64,000 bases of DNA. Source: JAMWCX01 sp964352425 (GTDB taxonomy: Bacteria > Omnitrophota > Gorgyraeia > 2-01-FULL-45-10). Under the pieces are notes generated by a model that had not been told where the DNA came from, ran no database searches, and saw only the letters and a program-made list of their open reading frames with translations. Below are positions 58,335 to 64,000 of the stretch, piece after piece. Position 1 is the first letter of the stretch. Every line of letters starts with the position of its first letter. The stretch lies in NCBI GenBank assembly GCA_964352425.1, contig CAYGRZ010000001.1, positions 1 through 64,000 of the forward strand. Direction: 5' to 3'. The translations under genes were made by a program, and so were the position numbers.

Positions 58335-59306
58335 ATGCGTAAACAGCTGTCATTTATCATCCGGATCACCGTAAGCCTGGCCCTTATAATGGTATTATTA
58401 TACGTTATGCGGGGCAAATACGGCCAGATACTCGATGTGCTGAAGGGCGCCAGCCTCCCGGTCTTCGGCATAGCGTTCGCCGCGTTTATAATGGCCATAG
58501 CTACGGCCTCATTCAGGCTGATGCTGATCATAGAGGCGCAGGATATCTCCATCACCTTTATGGAGGCGCTCTCGCTTACCTTCATCGGGTACTTCTTCAA
58601 CAATTTTCTCCCCACGGCCATAGGCGGCGACGTCGTCAAGGCTTACTACCTTGGCAAAAAGAGCCGTAATGCGACAGGATCTTACACCTCGGTATTCGTG
58701 GACAGGGCCATGGGCCTCTTCACGATGGTACTTATGGCATTTTTCGCGCTCCTTTTTTTCAGAGGATCCCTTGTCGATAATACAGTGCGGTATTCCGTAT
58801 TCGCCATTACCGCCATCGCCGTGCTCGGCATAATCTTCATGGCCAACAAAGGCTTCGCCAGGCGCTTCTCCGTACTACTGAAGCTGGTCAAGCCGCTGGA
58901 GGAGAAGCTCATAAAGCTCTATCATGCGGTGAACAAATACCGGCACCACTGGCTCTTGATGCTGAAGACGCTCCTGATATCGGTGGTAAGCCAGCTGATG
59001 TTCTTTGCGTCCTACGGCATCCTGGCCCGGAGCATAGGCTCGCGCATAGCTTCGATCGACATCCTGGTGAGGATGCCGATAGTCAGCATGGCAAGTCTCC
59101 TGCCGTCGATAAACGGGCTCGGGGTCCGCGAGGGCGCCATGGTTGTCTTTTTCGGGCCGCTGATCGGCAACGCGAACGCGTTTGCTGTCAGCATCCTTGC
59201 GATACTTGCCCTTCTGGTCATCAGCCTTATCGGTGGCCTGATCTACGCTTTGAGCCCGCAGTTCAAGGTAAAATTCAATGAGATAGAAAAAGGAGAGAGC
59301 GCATGA
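58335..59306 (+). CDS. Lysylphosphatidylglycerol synthase/flippase-domain membrane protein
   Basis: A 323-residue integral membrane protein of the UPF0104 (LPG synthase TM region) family, with about eight hydrophobic segments. Typical blocks are FIGYFFNNFLPTAIGGDVVKAYYLGK, VFVDRAMGLFT and LPSINGLGVREGAMVVFF. Members flip or help move lipids or lipid-linked intermediates. TATGAT at 58315-58320 with no Shine-Dalgarno suggests another short-leader gene. It overlaps the Trm112-like gene by 4 nt. Confidence 0.9.
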   Translation: MRKQLSFIIRITVSLALIMVLLYVMRGKYGQILDVLKGASLPVFGIAFAAFIMAIATASFRLMLIIEAQDISITFMEALSLTFIGYFFNNFLPTAIGGDVVKAYYLGKKSRNATGSYTSVFVDRAMGLFTMVLMAFFALLFFRGSLVDNTVRYSVFAITAIAVLGIIFMANKGFARRFSVLLKLVKPLEEKLIKLYHAVNKYRHHWLLMLKTLLISVVSQLMFFASYGILARSIGSRIASIDILVRMPIVSMASLLPSINGLGVREGAMVVFFGPLIGNANAFAVSILAILALLVISLIGGLIYALSPQFKVKFNEIEKGESA

Positions 59307-59482
59307 TAGATAAAGAGCTGCTGGACATTCTCGCGTGCCCGGCGTGTAAAGCGGACGTGAAACTCGAAGGCGACAGGATCGTCTGCACGAAATGCGGCAG
59401 GCGCTACCCGGTAAAGGACGATATCCCGATCATGCTGATCGACGAGGCCGAGATGCCCGGCGAAACAAGGAAAGAGGGGTAA
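59303..59482 (+). CDS. Trm112-like zinc-ribbon protein
   Basis: A 59-residue protein of the Trm112/YcaR family. It reads MIDKELLDILACPACKADVK, then VCTKCGRRYPVKDDIPIML. The CPAC and CTKC pairs form one zinc site. Trm112 proteins activate methyltransferases in eukaryotes and archaea; the bacterial role is less clear. The start overlaps the flippase stop (ATGA), and aroQ follows 3 bp later. Confidence 0.92.
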   Translation: MIDKELLDILACPACKADVKLEGDRIVCTKCGRRYPVKDDIPIMLIDEAEMPGETRKEG

Positions 59483-59485
59483 CCG

Positions 59486-59926
59486 ATGCCGAAGATCCTG
59501 GTCATTCACGGTCCCAACCTCAATCTGCTCGGCGCCAGAGAAGTGAACGTCTACGGGAAGGTCACCATCGATGAGATCAATAAGGATCTCGAGGCTGCCG
59601 CCAAGGCACGGGGCATGAGCCTGAAGATCGTGCAGTCAAACCATGAAGGCGAAATAGTCGAGCTGATAGGCGCGTCGAAGGGCGCGTTCGACGCGATCCT
59701 GATCAATCCGGCTGCCTACACCCATACGAGCGTTGCCATTCGCGACGCGATAAGCGCGGTCGGCGTGCCCACGGTCGAGGTGCACCTTTCGAATATCTAC
59801 AGCCGCGAAGAGTTCCGCCACACGTCGCTGATAGCTCCGGTGGCAAAGGGGCAGGTCGCGGGATTCGGCAAGATGAGTTATATTCTCGGACTGGAAGCGG
59901 CGATCGGCCTTATTGAGAAAAAATGA
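59486..59926 (+). CDS. aroQ: 3-dehydroquinate dehydratase, type II
   Basis: Third step of the shikimate pathway. The 146-residue class II enzyme has the lid and catalytic region VIHGPNLNLLGAREVNVYG (Tyr about residue 23), QSNHEGEIVELI, LINPAAYTHTSVAIRDAI with Asn and His, and VEVHLSNIYSREEFRHTS. It overlaps the pepQ start by 4 nt. aroQ-pepQ-efp-accB-accC is a common gene order; efp is missing from this position here. Confidence 0.96.
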   Translation: MPKILVIHGPNLNLLGAREVNVYGKVTIDEINKDLEAAAKARGMSLKIVQSNHEGEIVELIGASKGAFDAILINPAAYTHTSVAIRDAISAVGVPTVEVHLSNIYSREEFRHTSLIAPVAKGQVAGFGKMSYILGLEAAIGLIEKK

Positions 59927-60978
59927 CGGCCCCCGAATACCGGAATCGCATCGCTCTTTTAAAAAAGGAACTGTCAGGGCGCAGGCTTGATTCGCTGCTG
60001 GTGACCGACGATACGAACGTCTCGTACATGAGCGGTTTCACGGGGCACGACTCGATGCTGCTCGTGACGCGCGGAGATGATTTCTTCATCACCGACTCGA
60101 GATATCTTGAGGAGGCGCAAGGCTCGATACGCCACTTCGATATACGCCTCGTCGAGGTTTCGGCATTCGATACGATCTTACGTGTCGTGAAGAAGGCCCG
60201 TCTTAAAAATGTAGGCTTTGAATCGATGGATCTGCCGTGTGCGGTGGCAGGGCGTCTGAAAAAAATACTGAAATCCGTTACGCTTACAGGCCAGAAGGAC
60301 ATCGTTGAAAACTTACGCGCGGTCAAGGACCGCGGCGAGATCGCCCTGATAAAGAATTCAATCCGCCTTACGCGGAAGGTCTTAGGCGCGCTTACCGGGA
60401 TGGCGAGGCCCGGCATATCGGAGAAGACGCTGGCAAAGAGATGCGAGATCGCTTTTATTGAAGCCGGCGCGAAGGCGGCGTTTGAGCCGATCGTCGCCAC
60501 GGGGGCGAACGCGTCAAGGCCCCACTCAAGGCCGACCGACGGGACAATACAGAAAGACTCTTTTGTGATGATCGATATCGGCTGCTGCCTGCAGGGGTAC
60601 TGCTCCGACATGACGAGGGTGGTGACGCTCGGGCGCGTCAAAGAGAAGTTCAGGAAGATGTATTCTACGGTGCGGGCGGCGCAGGAGATCGCGATTGGAA
60701 AGGTCGGGCCCGGAGCCAGGGCATCCGACGTCGATAGCGCTGCGCGCTCGCTTATCGAGCGGCACGGTTTCGGGAAATATTTCGGCCACTCGGTGGGCCA
60801 CGGCGTCGGCATGAAAGTCCATGAAGGGCCGTCGATATCGCGCATAAGCCGGACGAGGCTTGTGCCCGGGATGGTGTTCACCGTCGAGCCGGCCATATAC
60901 GTGCCGAAGTTCGGCGGAGTCAGGATAGAGGACATGGTCCTCGTGACAGACAGAGGATGCGAAGTGCTGACACGGTAA
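59923..60978 (+). CDS. pepQ: Xaa-Pro aminopeptidase/dipeptidase (M24B)
   Basis: Removes or cleaves residues next to proline. The 351-residue protein has a creatinase-like N-terminal domain and the pita-bread M24 domain with the metal ligands in MIDIGCCLQGYCSDMTR (Asp, Asp), FGHSVGHGVGMKVHEGP (His), FTVEPAIY (Glu) and RIEDMVLV (Glu). PepP or PepQ specificity cannot be told from sequence. A structured leader separates it from accB. Confidence 0.93.
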   Translation: MTAPEYRNRIALLKKELSGRRLDSLLVTDDTNVSYMSGFTGHDSMLLVTRGDDFFITDSRYLEEAQGSIRHFDIRLVEVSAFDTILRVVKKARLKNVGFESMDLPCAVAGRLKKILKSVTLTGQKDIVENLRAVKDRGEIALIKNSIRLTRKVLGALTGMARPGISEKTLAKRCEIAFIEAGAKAAFEPIVATGANASRPHSRPTDGTIQKDSFVMIDIGCCLQGYCSDMTRVVTLGRVKEKFRKMYSTVRAAQEIAIGKVGPGARASDVDSAARSLIERHGFGKYFGHSVGHGVGMKVHEGPSISRISRTRLVPGMVFTVEPAIYVPKFGGVRIEDMVLVTDRGCEVLTR

Positions 60979-60987
60979 ACAGATGTA

Positions 60988-61059
60988 GTCCCACGGCTGC
61001 TCCTGTTCGTCGCAGCCTTTGGGACGAATTTTGCACCATACACGACTAGGACAAAATTC
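60988..61059 (+). promoter_or_regulatory. Double-hairpin leader upstream of accB
   Basis: Hairpin 1 pairs GTCCCA (60988-60993) with TGGGAC (61020-61025) and GGCTGC (60995-61000) with GCAGCC (61012-61017). Hairpin 2 pairs GAATTTTG (61026-61033) with CAAAATTC (61052-61059) just before the GGAGG ribosome site. It occupies the position where efp normally lies. It could be a weak terminator or attenuator for accBC (inference). Confidence 0.45.
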
Positions 61060-61069
61060 GGAGGAAGCA

Positions 61070-61522
<453 letters not shown>

Positions 61523-61529
61523 GGCCCAT

Positions 61530-62879
61530 ATGTTCTCGAAGATACTGATAGCCAACAGAGGCGAAGTCGCATTACGGATCGTACGTGCATGTAAGGAGCT
61601 CGGCATACGCACGGTCGCGGTCTATTCGGTACCGGACATACACAGCCTCCACGTTAAATATGCCGACGAGGCTATCTGTATAGGTTCCGCCGCCAGCGCG
61701 AACAGTTATCTGAACATACCGGGCATCATCAGCGCGGCCGAGATAACCGACGTCGAGGCGATACATCCCGGCTACGGATTTCTTGCCGAAGACGCGCATT
61801 TCGCCGAGATCTGCGAATCGTGCAAGATCAAGTTCATAGGCCCGACCCCCGAGAACATACGGCGCATGGGCGACAAGATGGCGGCCAAGGACAGCGCGAA
61901 GAAGGCGGGCGTGCCGACGATACCGGGTTCGAAGACCTGCGTGAAGACGAAGGAAGAGGCGATAAAGATCGCCAAGGAGATGAAGTACCCGGTCATTATA
62001 AAAGCCGCGGCGGGCGGCGGCGGAAAAGGGATGAGGGTCTGCCATAACGACGTCAGGCTGATCAGCGCATTCTTGACCGCGCAGCGCGAAGCCGAAGCCG
62101 CGTTCGGCAACCCGGACGTGTACATAGAGAAGTATATCGAGCGGCCGCGGCATATCGAGATCCAGGTGCTGGGTGATACGCGCGGCCACATCGTCCATCT
62201 CGGCGAAAGGGACTGCACGATCCAGAGGCGCCACCAGAAGCTTATCGAAGAGACCCCCTCGCCGGTACTGGACGCGAAGCTGCGCAAGAAGATGGGCGAT
62301 GCGGCAGTCAAGTGCGCCAGGGCCATCGGGTACGTCAACGCGGGGACCGTCGAGTTCCTGCTCGATGAGGACAATTCATTCTACTTCATGGAGATGAACA
62401 CCCGCATACAGGTCGAGCATCCGATCACCGAGATGGTCACCGGCATCGACCTCGTGAAAGAACAGATCAGGATAGCCTCGGGGGAGAAGATATCCTACAA
62501 GCAGGATGACATCAAATTCAACGGCTGCGCGATCGAGTGCCGCATCAACGCCGAAGACCCCGATAACGATTTCATGCCGTGCCCCGGCAAGATAAGCGTC
62601 TTCAACGCCCCCGGCGGCCGGGGGGTGAGGCTCGATACGCACGCCTACCAGGGCTACGAGATATCGCCGTACTACGATTCGATGATAGGCAAGCTGATCG
62701 TCCACGGCAAGAACAGGGCCGAGGCGATCAGTATTGCGAAGAGGGCGCTCGACGAATTTACGATAGAGCCGATAAAGACGACCATTTCGTTCCATAAACG
62801 GGTTATGAACAACCCGGCGTTCCTGAGGGGAAGGTTCTCGACCGATTTCGTAGAGAGGCTTTTCGAAAAGAAAGATTAG
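61530..62879 (+). CDS. accC: Biotin carboxylase
   Basis: ATP-dependent carboxylation of the biotin on AccB. The 449-residue protein has FSKILIANRGEVALRIVRAC, the ATP-grasp loop AAAGGGGKGMRV, FGNPDVYIEKYIERPRHIEIQ, the RDCTIQRRHQKLIEE region and the catalytic FMEMNTRIQVEHPITEMV. It is full length. The carboxyltransferase genes accA and accD are not in the window. Confidence 0.98.
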   Translation: MFSKILIANRGEVALRIVRACKELGIRTVAVYSVPDIHSLHVKYADEAICIGSAASANSYLNIPGIISAAEITDVEAIHPGYGFLAEDAHFAEICESCKIKFIGPTPENIRRMGDKMAAKDSAKKAGVPTIPGSKTCVKTKEEAIKIAKEMKYPVIIKAAAGGGGKGMRVCHNDVRLISAFLTAQREAEAAFGNPDVYIEKYIERPRHIEIQVLGDTRGHIVHLGERDCTIQRRHQKLIEETPSPVLDAKLRKKMGDAAVKCARAIGYVNAGTVEFLLDEDNSFYFMEMNTRIQVEHPITEMVTGIDLVKEQIRIASGEKISYKQDDIKFNGCAIECRINAEDPDNDFMPCPGKISVFNAPGGRGVRLDTHAYQGYEISPYYDSMIGKLIVHGKNRAEAISIAKRALDEFTIEPIKTTISFHKRVMNNPAFLRGRFSTDFVERLFEKKD

Positions 62880-62897
62880 CACTAAGGAGGAGTCCGC

Positions 62898-63290
62898 ATG
62901 GCAAGCGACACGTCACACAGGGACAGGGCGACGGACCTCGGCGTCGTCAGGATCAATAACGACGCGATCACGACCATCGCGTCGATAGCGGCGATGGAGG
63001 TCAGTGGCGTCTATAAGATGGGGGCAGGTTCGAGAAAAAATATCCGCGACTTCTTCTGCCGCAAGTACAGCTCCCGGGGCGTCAGGATCGATATGAAGGA
63101 GAGCGAGATCAGGCTCATCGTTTCCATTGTGGTCGAATACGGCATGGACATACCCCGTATTGCAGACGAGGTCCAGGATTGCGTGAAACGGGCCGTCGAG
63201 AAGATGACGGGTCTTATAATGTCAGAGGTCGACGTCGTGGTCGAAGGCGTGCGCGCTCCGGCGCTTGACAAAGACAAGAAAGGGGTCTAG
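62898..63290 (+). CDS. Asp23/Gls24 family envelope stress protein
   Basis: A 130-residue Asp23-domain protein. Conserved features are VRINNDAITTIASIAAMEVSGVYKMG, VRIDMKESEIRLIVSIVVEYGMDIP and DVVVEGVRAP. In Gram-positive bacteria Asp23 is held at the membrane by AmaP, encoded next here. AAGGAGG lies 9 nt before its ATG. The accC-asp23-amaP order suggests one operon. Confidence 0.93.
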   Translation: MASDTSHRDRATDLGVVRINNDAITTIASIAAMEVSGVYKMGAGSRKNIRDFFCRKYSSRGVRIDMKESEIRLIVSIVVEYGMDIPRIADEVQDCVKRAVEKMTGLIMSEVDVVVEGVRAPALDKDKKGV

Positions 63291-63292
63291 CG

Positions 63293-63904
63293 ATGAGATT
63301 TTTGGGCGGATTGACGTTGTTCTTTTACACGATGGTGTTCCTTATGGTCGGCGGCCTCCTCATATCGGTAGCGCTGAACCTGGTATCGCAGGAGTCCGTC
63401 CTTGAGACCCTGAACACGATCTACGCGACGCAGAACACACGCCTCGTCATGGGCATCACGGGGTTCCTGATCATCTTCATCAGCATAATGGTCGTCCAGG
63501 TGACGGTGGGCAAGATACAGAGGGAGAAGACGATCGCATTCGAGAACCCTGACGGCCAGGTCACGATATCCTTAAGCGCGATAGAGGATTTCATAAAGAG
63601 GGCCCTGAAACAGCTGCCCGAAGTAAAAGAGCTTAAGCCGTTCGTCAGGGCGGGCAAGAAAGGCATCACGATAATCAACCGTGTGATACTGTTCTCGGAC
63701 ATCAACATTCCGGAGACGACAGAGAAGATACAGAACCTCGTCAAGACGCGCGTCCAGGACATGCTGGGCGTCGAGGAGCCGATCAGCATCAGGGTGCATG
63801 TGACGAAGATCGTCCACAAAGAAGAGGCCGCAAAAAACGTGAAGAAGGATGACAAGCCCCAGCCACCGACATTCAGGGGCAGCATAGAGTACGGAAGCTA
63901 TTAA
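63293..63904 (+). CDS. amaP: AmaP-like alkaline-shock membrane anchor protein
   Basis: A 203-residue protein with two N-terminal membrane segments (about residues 8-28 and 47-67). A soluble part follows with VTISLSAIEDFIKRALKQLPEVKELKP and VQDMLGVEEPISIRVHVTKI, resembling an Asp23-like fold. It is expected to anchor the Asp23 protein encoded 2 bp upstream. The C-terminus is lysine-rich. Confidence 0.88.
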   Translation: MRFLGGLTLFFYTMVFLMVGGLLISVALNLVSQESVLETLNTIYATQNTRLVMGITGFLIIFISIMVVQVTVGKIQREKTIAFENPDGQVTISLSAIEDFIKRALKQLPEVKELKPFVRAGKKGITIINRVILFSDINIPETTEKIQNLVKTRVQDMLGVEEPISIRVHVTKIVHKEEAAKNVKKDDKPQPPTFRGSIEYGSY

Positions 63905-63914
63905 GGAGGGGATC

Positions 63915-64000
63915 ATGGAAAGGATTGGAGTGCTGACCGGGGGCGGCGATTGCCCCGGCCTCAACGCGGTGATACGGGCGGTCGTGACGAAGGCCTCCCA
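63915..64000 (+). CDS. pfkA: 6-phosphofructokinase, N-terminal fragment (cut by window edge)
   Basis: Only the first 28 codons are visible. MERIGVLTGGGDCPGLNAV is the ATP/PPi-binding start of phosphofructokinases (GGDxxGxN). AAGGAGGGG lies just upstream of ATG 63915. ATP or PPi dependence is decided by residues beyond the window. It completes a glycolytic set with pgi and glgP. Confidence 0.9.
   Translation, partial: MERIGVLTGGGDCPGLNAVIRAVVTKAS

Overview
The window is a dense, almost entirely plus-strand stretch of a GC-rich (by eye mid-50s %) bacterial chromosome. I recognise about 75 protein genes, one intact tRNA and no phage, transposase, CRISPR array or rRNA. The gene set suggests a Gram-negative-like anaerobe that ferments sugar to acetate: pta-ackA, glycogen phosphorylase, glucose-6-phosphate isomerase, the start of a phosphofructokinase, rubrerythrin, many Sec-type signal peptides, and no respiratory genes. 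The mix (an archaeal-type phosphoglycerate-mutase homologue in a threonine operon, DUF1844, Asp23/AmaP beside accBC, an EF-P without the usual loop lysine) fits an uncultured PVC-related lineage such as Candidatus Omnitrophota. That placement is inference from family content, not from a marker-gene tree.

Layout. 1-2000: a cut histidine kinase, a convergent single-domain response regulator with an HTH-cupin regulator, and rpmB. 2058-10554: recG-rsmD-coaD-pta-ackA-rpmF-plsX-fabH-fabD. 10576-15129: TPR/metallopeptidase, rubrerythrin, cupin, a radical SAM-propeller fusion and a secreted PEBP protein. 15138-16530: gpsA, a tRNA-Pro fragment, a structured spacer and an intact tRNA-Pro(GGG). 16546-23400: an aspartate-family operon (hom, thrC, candidate homoserine kinase, lysC, cimA, ACT protein). 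23456-35726: cupin, valS, nadC, uvrB, birA, coaX, secreted Hsp20, efp, HI0933-type flavoprotein, maf, pgi. 35747-37452: a novel repeat protein, a 19-codon micro-gene with its own promoter and terminator, and 500 bp of palindrome-rich non-coding DNA. 37453-44593: Cys-cluster protein, two aldolases, an OCD/alanine-dehydrogenase homologue, an exonuclease-WYL fusion, a second ACT protein, glgP. 44590-51892: plsC, an unknown HTH-like protein, a degenerate nucleotidyltransferase, TPM/LemA, a truncated DHH protein, a REC-GGDEF protein, NYN, OsmC, rpsU. 51886-64000: M16 protease, TIM-barrel protein, MEMO, patatin, DUF1844, rmuC, flippase, Trm112-like, aroQ, pepQ, accB, accC, Asp23, amaP, partial pfkA.

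Genes that work together: plsX/fabH/fabD with accBC and birA supply fatty-acid and phospholipid precursors, with gpsA and plsC; hom to cimA make threonine, lysine precursors and (via citramalate) isoleucine; pgi, glgP, pfkA, pta and ackA form a glycogen/sugar to acetate route.

The most unusual signals are (1) a complete miniature transcription unit for a 19-residue CxxCxC/poly-Lys peptide; (2) 7-bp tandem repeats, mostly four copies (28 bp), inside recG, thrC and nadC and in intergenic DNA, resembling the STRR heptamers known in cyanobacteria; (3) leaderless-type promoters at three small or divergent genes; (4) a radical SAM enzyme joined through a membrane segment to an extracytoplasmic propeller; (5) an nrnA-like gene with its centre cleanly removed in frame; (6) an EF-P without the modifiable lysine, displaced from its usual pepQ-accB position. 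I did not see a defence island or similar large undescribed system.
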